Shown here piece by piece: positions 1-7,458 of a stretch of DNA of 64,000 bases. Below the pieces are notes generated by a model. That model saw only the letters and a list, made by a program, of their open reading frames with translations, made no database searches and was not told the origin of the DNA. This stretch comes from CAVTOA01 sp963736285. GTDB taxonomy: Bacteria > Actinomycetota > Actinomycetes > Mycobacteriales > QHCE01. The stretch lies in contig CAVTOA010000003.1 in NCBI GenBank assembly GCA_963736285.1, positions 496,001 through 560,000 of the forward strand. Direction: 5' to 3'. Every line of letters starts with the position of its first letter. The stretch's first letter is position 1. A program made the position numbers and the translations under genes.

Positions 1-171
1 TATGCTCGCACCAATAAATACCGCGAATCCCCATCCGAAGTTGATGAGCAACCAACCGCCTTGGTAACCCAACGACTTTCGCAATACCGTGGCCGCCACC
101 ACGCCGGTACCCAACAAAACAAGTGCCGCAGTGCCTAGCATCTCCCAAAGAAATATGTGACTGTTACTCAC
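1..171 (-). CDS. glpF: Glycerol uptake facilitator / aquaporin, N-terminal part (runs off the window)
   Basis: The first 57 codons of a MIP-family channel protein, reading leftward out of the window. The GTG start at 171 follows a GGGGGAG ribosome binding site at a normal distance. The translated piece begins MSNSHIFLWEMLGTAALVLL and ends with a 'GGWLLINFGWGFAVFIG' segment, both typical of the first transmembrane helices of bacterial glycerol facilitators. The NPA boxes would lie outside the window. It would carry glycerol across the inner membrane, usually beside glpK or glpD, which cannot be checked here. Family call is from recognised sequence pattern; channel specificity is inferred. Confidence 0.8.
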   Translation of the reverse strand, partial: MSNSHIFLWEMLGTAALVLLGTGVVAATVLRKSLGYQGGWLLINFGWGFAVFIGASI

Positions 172-503
172 GGCAGCTCCCCCCTATGCTCCCGCCAGCC
201 GCTGACACACCCGGATGGATAGCCTCACGGCGGCCGCCCCCACGACCTCGCTGTGCAGTTAACTAGTCCCCCAAACGAGCGAATTCTCAATCACCCGTTT
301 AGTAGCCAAACCCGCTCGATAGACGCTAATGTCACCTGCGCACCCTGTCTATAGGTCGCTGTAGGGGAAATCCGGCGGTCGCTTCGGTATTTGCCTTGTC
401 AGAATTCGTCTTATACATCCAAGAAACTGTATTATTTGATATTCAATGACGTCCCAGGCAACATTTTTGCTAATGCGAGCATGCGAACGCTAAACGCCAT
501 TAA
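172..503. other. Non-coding upstream region of glpF
   Basis: About 330 bases with no convincing coding signal on either strand. It should hold the promoter of the leftward glpF gene, but I see no promoter pair or operator I would commit to. The middle is AT-rich compared with the surroundings (around 420-480). Confidence 0.4.
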
Positions 504-689
504 TTAAAAACGCGTAATAAGGGCCGGCGCGGGATCTGTGCCACAACATGCCGTTCCATATTTCGTTTTCAGCAATGCTCGAATATAGGGCGCTGGATAC
601 CAGCGATGACGCCAACCAAAAATTTCGCTGTAATAGATCGGCAATTCGCATCTCTGACACACAAAGCCGACGTCGCCATGCTTATTCAT
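504..689 (-). CDS. Small putative zinc-ribbon protein, phage or mobile-element type
   Basis: A 61-residue ORF with an ATG at 689 and a GGAGGG ribosome binding site 7 bases upstream. Near its N-terminus it has a CQRC knuckle followed by a 'PIYYSEIFGWRH' stretch, a pattern seen in small zinc-binding proteins of actinobacterial phages and integrative elements. A second cysteine pair (CC) sits near residue 48. It lies divergent from the XRE regulator, and the two share an upstream region with several inverted repeats, as in a lysogeny switch. Function unknown. The high-quality RBS argues for expression; homology is weak and from memory of the pattern only. Confidence 0.45.
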   Translation of the reverse strand: MNKHGDVGFVCQRCELPIYYSEIFGWRHRWYPAPYIRALLKTKYGTACCGTDPAPALITRF

Positions 690-723
690 ACCTCAACCCT
701 CCGCACCGAATACGGAATGAGAA

Positions 724-760
724 CTCGCGGATAGGGGATGACGGGTCCCCTATCCGCGAG
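724..760. promoter_or_regulatory. Perfect 15-bp stem hairpin upstream of the zinc-ribbon gene
   Basis: CTCGCGGATAGGGGA and its exact reverse complement enclose a 7-base loop. There is no T-run after it on either strand, so it is either a U-less actinobacterial terminator or a dyad operator between the two divergent small genes. Confidence 0.5.
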
Positions 761-768
761 CCACCAAC

Positions 769-824
769 GTAGTTCCGACGCGGCTGCTACTCGGGCAAAT
801 AGGGAGTGCACACGTCGGAACTAC
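769..824. repeat. 12-bp inverted repeat GTAGTTCCGACG, 32 bp apart
   Basis: Positions 769-780 and 813-824 are exact reverse complements. With the hairpin at 724-760, this gives two nested dyads between the zinc-ribbon gene and the XRE regulator, as expected of repressor operators. No protein can be assigned. Confidence 0.45.
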
Positions 825-975
825 AGCCTTCGTCGCATCAATTCGACAAAGGCTGCCGGCTGACCGGCGGCACTGAGAATGCCGGTTTAAGCGGCAATAG
901 TCAACTCTGCGTTGAGCATCAAAAACTGTCTGCACACAGTAGATGTACACAATATGAATCCAGAACTACCACAAA

Positions 976-1024
976 ACCCCTCCCATGGGCCCGCTAAGTT
1001 ATTTGCGGGCAATTAGGGAGGGGT
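976..1024 (+). promoter_or_regulatory. Stem-loop that covers the ribosome binding site of the XRE regulator
   Basis: ACCCCTCCC at 976-984 pairs exactly with GGGAGGGGT at 1016-1024, and inside it GCCCGC (989-994) pairs with GCGGGC (1005-1010). The 3' arm is the only good ribosome binding site for the ATG at 1032, so the fold would hide it. A short reading frame (ATG 985, stop TAG 1042-1044, about 19 codons) starts inside the stem and overlaps the regulator's start; translating it would open the fold. Regulatory role is inferred. Confidence 0.45.
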
Positions 1025-1031
1025 GTGCTTC

Positions 1032-1403
1032 ATGCATGCACTAGGACGTCTGATTCATGAATGCCGCGCGATCGACCGCGCGTTGACGTATCGACACATC
1101 GCAGAATTAGCCGGGGATGAATTCACCTCGGCGGCAGTGTGGAAGTGGGCTAACAAGAAACACACGAAGCTAGACGAGATACCGCGCCCCAGAAGCATCC
1201 TGGCGCTCGCGCAAGCCCTCAACGTTCCGCCGCTGCGCGTCTTACTTGCTGCTGCAGAGGCTGCGGGCATCGATGTCTCCAACGCCGACACCAGTCAGTT
1301 CGCCAAGCAGCTACCCGCGCGAGTAGACGAGTTACCCCCGGACGAACGCGAGCTGATACTTCGTCTTATTTGGACACTCACCGATAAGGCCGGGAAGCAG
1401 TAG
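1032..1403 (+). CDS. XRE-family helix-turn-helix regulator (prophage/ICE repressor type)
   Basis: A 123-residue protein. The N-terminal half holds a helix-turn-helix region ('LTYRHIAELAG...AAVWKWAN') followed by 'RPRSILALAQALNVP', typical of Cro/C1-type repressors of actinobacterial phages and integrative elements. The C-terminal part (ELPPDERELILRLIWTL) resembles the dimerisation tail of that group. I chose ATG 1032 rather than GTG 1023 because GGGAGGGG is 8 bases before the ATG but would touch the GTG. It is preceded by a leader that can sequester this site and followed by a 19-bp palindrome and an integrase fragment. It probably controls the divergent zinc-ribbon gene and the former integrase. 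No target is known. Confidence 0.7.
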   Translation: MHALGRLIHECRAIDRALTYRHIAELAGDEFTSAAVWKWANKKHTKLDEIPRPRSILALAQALNVPPLRVLLAAAEAAGIDVSNADTSQFAKQLPARVDELPPDERELILRLIWTLTDKAGKQ

Positions 1404-1416
1404 TGACGCTTCTAAA

Positions 1417-1464
1417 TTCAACGCATGTACATATGGCGCCGCACGCATATGTACATGCGTTGAA
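1417..1464. repeat. Perfect 19-bp palindrome with 10-bp spacer
   Basis: TTCAACGCATGTACATATG at 1417-1435 is repeated in exact reverse complement at 1446-1464. It begins 14 bases after the stop codon of the XRE gene and directly precedes the truncated integrase. It has no T-run. It could be a terminator-like hairpin, a recombination site, or the scar of the event that removed the integrase N-terminus. Confidence 0.6.
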
Positions 1465-1481
1465 ACATACGGCTGTCTACG

Positions 1482-1718
1482 TTGACACCGATGAGTTCGT
1501 GTCTGCTCCGCTCAGCAGGTGTACGCGATGCCCGTGTCCACGATGGACGCCATACGGCGGGCACGCTTCTTGTGGAATATGGCGTCCATGTTCGAACTGT
1601 CCAAGAAATTTTGGGGCATTCCGATATTCGGCTCACCCAGCGATACACCCACGCCGCGTTCGCAACGGTAGAAGATGCGGCTCGGCGCATCGACGCAGGA
1701 CTATGGGGGACCTCTTGA
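1482..1718 (+). pseudogene. Tyrosine recombinase (integrase), C-terminal fragment
   Basis: The last about 60 residues of a phage-type integrase. Visible catalytic residues are the HDGRHT box (H-x-x-R), LGHS (third catalytic histidine) and the nucleophile tyrosine in 'QRYTH'. The N-terminal DNA-binding domain and the first catalytic arginine are missing; the homology begins around 1536, just after the palindrome at 1417-1464. It ends about 70 bases before the tRNA-Thr fragment at 1790, the usual place of an integrase next to its att site. It cannot be active. Together with the XRE gene it marks an element that once used tRNA-Thr as target. Confidence 0.8.
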
Positions 1719-1789
1719 ACGAGTACGAACTGCAACTGAAATTGCAACTGAGCAGGGCGGGCTGTAAAGCTCAAGTCGATATGTTCCCT

Positions 1790-1845
1790 GCTCACGATGG
1801 AGCCGCCTGCCGGAATCGAACCGGCGACCTATTCATTACGAGTGA
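1790..1845. repeat. 56-bp att repeat: displaced 3' part of tRNA-Thr(CGT)
   Basis: Identical over 56 bases to 11563-11618. It holds the CCA end, acceptor 3' strand, T-arm and part of the anticodon arm of tRNA-Thr, then diverges. The intact tRNA is the copy at 11571-11646. This is the pattern left by integration into the 3' end of a tRNA gene; the block between the copies is the inserted island. Confidence 0.85.
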
Positions 1846-1881
1846 GTTTTGGCAGTCTAAGAGCCTTTTCCGTTTTGGGGT

Positions 1882-2346
1882 TTATGCGGGGCAGATGAGG
1901 GTGTTGATCGCTCCTAGGTAGAGGTGTGCGCGGTTGGGGCTGGGTCGGAAATGGCGGAAGATTCGCCAGGATTTGAGGATCGCGAATGCCCGCTCGCCTG
2001 GATTGCGTAGCTTGGTTCGGTTTTTGTTGATCTGTTTTTGGGATCGGGTCAGGTGAGGGTCGCGGGAAGCGGTGAGGATGTGTGGCCCGGCGCCAATACA
2101 GGCTTTGCCGGCCAGGACCAGCCGGTGTGCTGTGGCATCGATAATGCCGTGGTGTCCAGCTGCGGTCAGGTCATGGGTTTTGCCGGGTAGTGGCGGGGAA
2201 AACCATAATGGAACACCTTTAGGGGTGGTGATGGCTTGCACGTTGAGGCCTTCACGGTGGTGTTTCCCTGACCAGTTCGATGGGCATTGGCCCGGTTGTG
2301 TCCATAGCCGGTCGCATGGGATGAGCGTTCCATCAAGGATGGAATA
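1882..2346 (-). pseudogene. IS5-family transposase, 5'-truncated remnant
   Basis: Reads leftward from about 2346 to a stop at 1882. The residues match the DDE domain of IS5-type transposases of actinobacteria: 'SILDGTLIPCDR' (first D), 'SGKHHREGLNVQ', 'PGKTHDLTAA', and 'GERAFAILKSWRI' (C-terminal E region). The N-terminal third is missing: upstream of 2346 the frame is antisense to another gene (DUF6907-like). No inverted repeats or target duplication could be seen, so the element is dead. It lies just inside the left tRNA-Thr repeat. Confidence 0.8.
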
Positions 2347-2672
2347 TGCCCTTAGAACTATCGCGCCCCTCGTGGCAGCAGAAGTGTCCACAGTGGTGTT
2401 TGGTCGATCATGACGAGTCTGACTCGGTGGACGACCAAGTACACCGGAGTCAGGAGTTCCGCACGTTCCTGACCCAGCCGATTGTGGTGTCCTCACGAGA
2501 CACACCACTGCTGTGGGCAACTATGCACCTCAGTCAACCCACAGACCAGTTGCATCCCCGCATATGGCTAGGGGCAGAAGACACCGCCTACGGCGCTAAC
2601 CTGACCACCTTCGAAGCCCACTACCTCGCCAAACTCCTCCTCCACATCGTCGAGATCGGTGAGGGCAGCTAA
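2346..2672 (+). CDS. DUF6907-like accessory protein, possibly 5'-fused to IS remnant
   Basis: The coding part from about 2385 starts with a 'CPQWCLVDHD' motif, then VHRS, and ends 'LTTFEAHYLAKLLLHIVEI'. This succession (CPxWCxxDH, HRS, leucine-rich tail with an E-A pair) resembles DUF6907 proteins common on actinobacterial plasmids, ICEs and phages. The first 13 residues after the ATG at 2346 lie at the junction with the transposase stump, and no clear ribosome binding site precedes it, so the natural start is probably lost. The function of the family is unknown. Family call is from pattern memory. Confidence 0.45.
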   Translation: MPLELSRPSWQQKCPQWCLVDHDESDSVDDQVHRSQEFRTFLTQPIVVSSRDTPLLWATMHLSQPTDQLHPRIWLGAEDTAYGANLTTFEAHYLAKLLLHIVEIGEGS

Positions 2673-2877
2673 GAAGACAGAAAAAGCTTGCAAGGTATGC
2701 ACAGATCCAATTCGCAACGTCAATGAAGCGTTAAACGCCCACCTCATTACGCCAAGCTCGCGTTAACGTCGCTTTGACCTGCGAGAATCTATGCAACCCT
2801 GGGCATGACGACACAAGAAAGGCGACTTACTACCTGACTTCTCACGCCGTCATATCAAATGGGAAGCGAATCGAATT

Positions 2878-2961
2878 ATGGCCGACATTGTCTTGATCGC
2901 GCTGGCGGGGGCGTTCTTTGTCATTGCCGCGCTGATCGTGAACCGACCGGGGCGGCGATGA
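2878..2961 (+). CDS. 27-residue membrane peptide upstream of kdpF
   Basis: A short ORF beginning MADIVLIALAGAFFVIAALI and ending in NRPGRR: one predicted transmembrane helix with a basic tail. Its stop overlaps the kdpF start as ATGA (2958-2961), which points to translational coupling. Small single-helix peptides of this kind occur in front of kdpF in several actinobacteria and are rarely annotated. It may be an additional small subunit or assembly partner of KdpFABC (inference). The 200 bases before it (2673-2877) should hold the kdp promoter and KdpE sites; two GCGTTAA(C) copies are visible there, but no site is proven. Confidence 0.6.
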   Translation: MADIVLIALAGAFFVIAALIVNRPGRR

Positions 2962-3047
2962 GCTTCGCCGATATTGCCGGGCTCGTCATCGCAACCGCGA
3001 TCACTGCCTACTTGGTGTTCGCACTGTTGTTCCCGGAGAGGTTTTAA
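2958..3047 (+). CDS. kdpF: K+-transporting ATPase subunit F
   Basis: 29 residues, MSFADIAGLVIATAITAYLV then FALLFPERF. The length, single helix and the C-terminal 'LLFPE+F' motif identify KdpF, the lipid-like stabilising peptide of the KdpFABC complex. Overlaps the upstream peptide by ATGA and is followed after 5 bases by kdpA. Its GGAGAGG near the 3' end also serves as the kdpA ribosome binding site. Confidence 0.9.
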   Translation: MSFADIAGLVIATAITAYLVFALLFPERF

Positions 3048-3052
3048 CTCCC

Positions 3053-4720
3053 ATGTCAGACACGCTCGCGGGCCTTATTCAACTAGCTGTGCTTGTAGTC
3101 GCATTAGGAATCGCCTGGAAGTTTCTGGGCGACTGGATGCATCGAGTATTCACCTCTAACAAGCAAAACGTGATCGAGCGTGGCATCTACCGCGTTGTCG
3201 GTGTCGATCCAAACTCGGAGCAGCGGTGGCCTGTTTATGCCAGTAGCATGCTCGCGTTTTCGGCAATCTCGACGTTCTTCCTCTACGGACTCCAGCGGCT
3301 GCAGCAGCATTTGCCTCTTTCGCTAGGTCACGTCGCTATCGCCCCGGCGCAAGCTTTTAACACCGCTGCTTCCTTTGTGACCAACACCAACTGGCAGTCC
3401 TACTCGGGTGAGCAGGCCATGGGTTATCTGGTGCAGATGGCTGGATTGGCGGTGCAGAACTTTCTCTCGGCTGCCGTCGGGATAGCCGTGGCTATTACCG
3501 TGATCCGTGGAATTGTGCGCACGAAAACTGACCGGCTAGGCAATTTCTGGGTGGACCTAACAAGAATTGTGTTGCGCATTTTGCTACCGCTGGCGGTCGT
3601 TACGACGGTGGTACTCGTCGCCAATGGCGTTGTGCAGAACCTGCACGAGAGCACTGGCTTCGCGACCGTCGCACATGGACATCAGGTTGTGCCCGGCGGT
3701 CCGGTTGCCAGCCAGGAATCGATTAAAGAACTCGGCACCAACGGCGGCGGCTTCTACAATGCGAACTCGGCTCATCCGTTTGAGAATCCGAATGGCTTTA
3801 CCAACCTGCTGGAAATATTTCTCCTGCTCGTGATTCCGGTGGCATTGACACGAACCTTCGGTCAGATGGTGGGCAGCGTCAAGCAGGGCATGACCGTACT
3901 AGCAGCTATAATAGTCCTTTTTGGACTTTCGTTGGCTGGAGTCTGGCTTGCGGAGGCACATGGTGGCGGCAGCGCTACTCACCTAGCCGGCGCCGCCATG
4001 GAGGGCAAAGAAGTTAGATTTGGAATTCCGTCCTCAGCGTTGTTCGCAAATGCCACTACCAGCACGTCGGCGGGCGCGGTGAACTCCTTCCACGACTCCT
4101 TCACTCCGCCCGGCGGTGGGCTCACTCTGACTAACATGCTGTACGGCGAGGTCACACCCGGCGGGGTCGGCTCTGGGCTCTACGGCATCGTCGTGATCGC
4201 GATCCTCGCGGTGTTCCTGTCGGGACTTATGGTGGGGCGCACACCGGAGTATCTACGCAAAAAGATTACTCAGCGGGAGATGAAATTCGTTGCACTATAC
4301 GTACTAATAACCCCGGCGGTCGTACTCTTTGGTACTGGAATTGCGTTGGCATTTCCCGACAACCGCGCATCCATTTTAGCTGGCAATAACGGCGCGCATG
4401 GACTGTCTGAAGTGATGTATGCGTTCGCCTCGGCGGCAAACAACAATGGGAGTGCCTTCGCCGGGTTGAACGCGAACACTCCGTTCTACAACATCGCCCT
4501 TGGGCTCGCCATGCTGATCGGGAGATTCCTACCGATGCTGATGGTGCTCGGCCTGGCCGGCGCTTTGGCACAGCAGAAGAGAGTGCCGGAGGGCCCGGGC
4601 ACGCTGTCCACACAAAGGCCGCTCTTTGTGGTGTTGATGGTCGCCACAATCCTGTTGGTAGCGGCGTTGACGTTCGTGCCAGCGCTCGCGCTCGGTCCGA
4701 TCGCGGAGACACTGTCATGA
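3053..4720 (+). CDS. kdpA: K+-transporting ATPase subunit A (channel-like subunit)
   Basis: 555 residues, the normal length for KdpA. It is the potassium-binding, channel-like membrane subunit of the high-affinity K+ pump. Visible features are about ten hydrophobic helices and the selectivity-filter loops, of which 'GTNGGGFYNANSAHPFENP' (second loop) is diagnostic. The ORF is uninterrupted and overlaps kdpB by ATGA (4717-4720), so the subunits are translationally coupled. The whole operon sits within a tRNA-Thr island, so it may have been acquired horizontally, although its base composition does not look foreign by eye. Confidence 0.97.
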   Translation: MSDTLAGLIQLAVLVVALGIAWKFLGDWMHRVFTSNKQNVIERGIYRVVGVDPNSEQRWPVYASSMLAFSAISTFFLYGLQRLQQHLPLSLGHVAIAPAQAFNTAASFVTNTNWQSYSGEQAMGYLVQMAGLAVQNFLSAAVGIAVAITVIRGIVRTKTDRLGNFWVDLTRIVLRILLPLAVVTTVVLVANGVVQNLHESTGFATVAHGHQVVPGGPVASQESIKELGTNGGGFYNANSAHPFENPNGFTNLLEIFLLLVIPVALTRTFGQMVGSVKQGMTVLAAIIVLFGLSLAGVWLAEAHGGGSATHLAGAAMEGKEVRFGIPSSALFANATTSTSAGAVNSFHDSFTPPGGGLTLTNMLYGEVTPGGVGSGLYGIVVIAILAVFLSGLMVGRTPEYLRKKITQREMKFVALYVLITPAVVLFGTGIALAFPDNRASILAGNNGAHGLSEVMYAFASAANNNGSAFAGLNANTPFYNIALGLAMLIGRFLPMLMVLGLAGALAQQKRVPEGPGTLSTQRPLFVVLMVATILLVAALTFVPALALGPIAETLS

Positions 4721-6831
4721 GCATTCCTGAGCCCATTGTGGAAGCACCGACGCCGCTTCCCAAGTCAGAACGACCGGTAAGCAAGCGCAGGCGTGGCCGA
4801 AACATCTTCGATGCAGAGCTACTACGCCCAGCGTTATTCCAAGCGTTCCGCAAGCTCGATCCCAGAGTGATGCGACATTCCCCCGTCATGTTTGTGGTCG
4901 AGATCGGTGCAGCCATGTGCACAGCGCTGGCGACCGGCGACCCAACAATCTTCGGATGGACGATCGTGGCCTGGCTGTGGTTGACCGTCCTATTTGCCAA
5001 CTTCGCTGAAGCGATCGCGGAAGGACGAGGGAAGGCGCAGGCGGCGACGTTGCGGGCTGCTAAGACGCAAACTATGGCGCGGCTTTTGCGCGAGGATGGC
5101 ACCGAAATCAGGGTGGCAGCAACCGAGCTACACATCGGCGATCGGGTGGTCTGCGAGGCAGGCGACTCTATTCCCGGCGATGGTGACGTGGTCAATGGCA
5201 TCGCCAGCGTGGACGAATCGGCGATCACGGGCGAATCTGCGCCGGTTATCCGGGAGTCTGGCGGTGATCGCAGCGCAGTAACTGGCGGCACCAGAGTTCT
5301 CTCCGACCGAATTGTGATCGCGATAAGTACCAAGCCAGGCGAGACCTTCGTCGATAGGATGATTGCGCTGGTCGAAGGCGCAAATCGCCAGAAGACTCCC
5401 AACGAGATCGCGCTAAACATTCTGCTAGCCAGCCTGACCATCATCTTTTTGCTCGCGGTAGTCACCCTGCAGCCGCTAGCGATCTACTCTGGCAGCCGGC
5501 AGTCGCTGATTGTGCTCACTGCGCTGTTGGTGTGTTTGATTCCGACCACTATTGGTGCGCTGCTTTCCGCCATTGGCATCGCAGGTATGGACCGACTGGT
5601 ACAGCAGAATGTTCTGGCCATGTCCGGCCGCGCGGTGGAGGCAGCCGGAGATGTGGGCACCCTGCTGCTAGATAAAACCGGCACGATTACCTACGGCAAC
5701 CGCCAGGCTACTGAATTCCTGCCAGTCGGCTCAATCACTGTCGACGAGCTCGCTCATGCCGCGCATATGACCAGCAGCGCCGATGAGACTCCAGAAGGTC
5801 GCAGCATCGTCGAGCTGGCCGAGCAACGGCACGGTTGCCTTCCGTTAGACGCCGCCACCGCTCGTGAACTAACCCTGGTGCCGTTTACTGCCCAGACCCG
5901 GATGTCCGGTGTGGACAAAAGCGATGGACAACTGCTGCGCAAGGGCGCCAGCAGCGCCATCGTGGGATGGCTAGGTGAAATCGGTGCGAGCACACAGCTG
6001 GCAACAGTCAAGGCCGAGCTAGACCAGATTGTCGACAGGATTTCCGAGGCGGGCGGCACACCACTGGTAGTGGCCAGTGGCGGATCAGTCGGTGTCCTCG
6101 GTGTTATCCACCTCAAGGATGTGGTGAAGACTGGTTTGCGAAAGCGGTTTAGCCAACTGCGCGCAATGGGCATCCGCACCGTCATGATCACCGGCGACAA
6201 CGCGAAGACCGCACAAGCGATAGCTAACGAAGCCGGAGTGGATGATTTCCTCGCCGAAGCCACCCCGGAAGACAAGATGACGTTGATTAAGAAAGAGCAA
6301 GCGAACGGGCGACTGGTCGCAATGACCGGAGATGGCACCAACGACGCACCCGCACTAGCGCAAGCTGACGTCGGCATGGCTATGAATTCGGGCACTGCTG
6401 CGGCGAAAGAAGCCGGGAATATGGTGGATCTTGACTCTGACCCCACCAAGCTGATTGACGTCGTCGCCATCGGGAAACAGCTGCTGATTACCCGCGGTGC
6501 GCTGACCACATTCTCCATCGCCAATGATGTGGCCAAATATTTCGCGATCCTGCCAGCGATGTTCGTGAGCGTCTATCCGGGGCTGAAGACGCTTAACATT
6601 ATGCATCTGACCAGCCCGCACTCCGCTATCACCTCGGCGATCATCTTCAATGCGCTCATCATCGTCGCGCTGATTCCGCTGGCGCTGCGTGGCGTCCGAT
6701 ATCGACCAGCCTCCGCCGAACAGCTCCTACGCCGCAACTTGCTGATTTACGGAGCGGGCGGACTGATCGTCCCGTTTTTCGGCATCAAACTGATCGATCT
6801 GGTCATCTCGTTGATACCGGGTTTGAGTTAG
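4717..6831 (+). CDS. kdpB: K+-transporting P-type ATPase subunit B
   Basis: 704 residues. KdpB hydrolyses ATP and drives K+ uptake through KdpA. Key P-type motifs are present: TGES at residues 171-174 (actuator loop), DKTGT with the phosphorylated Asp at 319, 'ITGDNAKTA', and GDGTNDAPALAQADVG from residue 538. The N-terminus has a basic arginine/lysine stretch before the first helix, usual for KdpB. Start ATG overlaps the kdpA stop. The stop TAG is part of an AGGAGG sequence that forms the kdpC ribosome binding site. No lesions seen. Confidence 0.97.
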   Translation: MSIPEPIVEAPTPLPKSERPVSKRRRGRNIFDAELLRPALFQAFRKLDPRVMRHSPVMFVVEIGAAMCTALATGDPTIFGWTIVAWLWLTVLFANFAEAIAEGRGKAQAATLRAAKTQTMARLLREDGTEIRVAATELHIGDRVVCEAGDSIPGDGDVVNGIASVDESAITGESAPVIRESGGDRSAVTGGTRVLSDRIVIAISTKPGETFVDRMIALVEGANRQKTPNEIALNILLASLTIIFLLAVVTLQPLAIYSGSRQSLIVLTALLVCLIPTTIGALLSAIGIAGMDRLVQQNVLAMSGRAVEAAGDVGTLLLDKTGTITYGNRQATEFLPVGSITVDELAHAAHMTSSADETPEGRSIVELAEQRHGCLPLDAATARELTLVPFTAQTRMSGVDKSDGQLLRKGASSAIVGWLGEIGASTQLATVKAELDQIVDRISEAGGTPLVVASGGSVGVLGVIHLKDVVKTGLRKRFSQLRAMGIRTVMITGDNAKTAQAIANEAGVDDFLAEATPEDKMTLIKKEQANGRLVAMTGDGTNDAPALAQADVGMAMNSGTAAAKEAGNMVDLDSDPTKLIDVVAIGKQLLITRGALTTFSIANDVAKYFAILPAMFVSVYPGLKTLNIMHLTSPHSAITSAIIFNALIIVALIPLALRGVRYRPASAEQLLRRNLLIYGAGGLIVPFFGIKLIDLVISLIPGLS

Positions 6832-6840
6832 GAGGCTGTG

Positions 6841-7458
6841 ATGGCGATCTTTCGTTCCCAGGTCTTCACGGCGATACGCGCGCTACTCGTCATGACTGTC
6901 CTGCTCGGACTTATTTACCCGCTCGCTATGACCGGGGTGGGCCAGCTTTTTTTCGCTGAGAAGGCAGACGGATCGTTCGTGAATCGTGACAACCATAAGG
7001 TCGCGTCAGAGCTCATTGGACAGTCCTTTAGTGACGCCACGGGAGTCCCCCTGCCACAATACTTTCAGCCGCGCCCGTCCGCCGGCGATTACGACGGCAT
7101 GACAAGTGGCGCCTCCAACCAAGGCCCGAACAACAAAGACCTCCGCAAGGCGATCGAGCAACGCCGGGCACAGGCGGCAAAGCTCGACGGCGTGTCCCCG
7201 GCAGATGTAGCACCGGACGCGCTGACCGCCAGCGGATCTGGTTTAGATCCAGCTATCTCGCCACGCTACGCCGCTGAGCAAACTCCGAGGGTGGCACGTG
7301 AGCGGCACCTCAGCCAGCGACGAGTCTGGGCTCTAGTTAAGGAGCACAGCACTGGTCGGGTGCTGGGCTTTCTCGGCGAAAAAACTGTAAACGTGGTTCA
7401 ACTCAACCTCGCGCTTGACCGCGACACCGGGCAAACAGGGGAGAAACTAGAACCATGA
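6841..7458 (+). CDS. kdpC: K+-transporting ATPase subunit C
   Basis: 205 residues with one N-terminal transmembrane helix and a long extracytoplasmic domain; contains 'GLIYPLAMTGVGQ' and 'YFQPRPSAGDYD', both KdpC signatures, and the C-terminal 'VNVVQLNLALD'. KdpC supports nucleotide binding and assembly of KdpFABC. I prefer ATG 6841 to GTG 6838 because AGGAGG overlapping the kdpB stop is better spaced from it. Overlaps kdpD by ATGA. Confidence 0.95.
   Translation: MAIFRSQVFTAIRALLVMTVLLGLIYPLAMTGVGQLFFAEKADGSFVNRDNHKVASELIGQSFSDATGVPLPQYFQPRPSAGDYDGMTSGASNQGPNNKDLRKAIEQRRAQAAKLDGVSPADVAPDALTASGSGLDPAISPRYAAEQTPRVARERHLSQRRVWALVKEHSTGRVLGFLGEKTVNVVQLNLALDRDTGQTGEKLEP

Noticed and set aside
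2673..2877. c-di-AMP (ydaO-type) riboswitch before kdp
   Set aside because: No recognisable ydaO core pattern; only two GCGTTAA copies, too little to call.
4266..5465. Long open frame (399 codons) antisense to kdpA/kdpB
   Set aside because: It mirrors clear kdpA and kdpB coding on the other strand, has a Ser/Arg/Thr composition typical of a shadow frame, and no ribosome binding site.
5754..6536. 260-codon frame antisense to kdpB
   Set aside because: Shadow of the kdpB coding strand; no recognisable motif.
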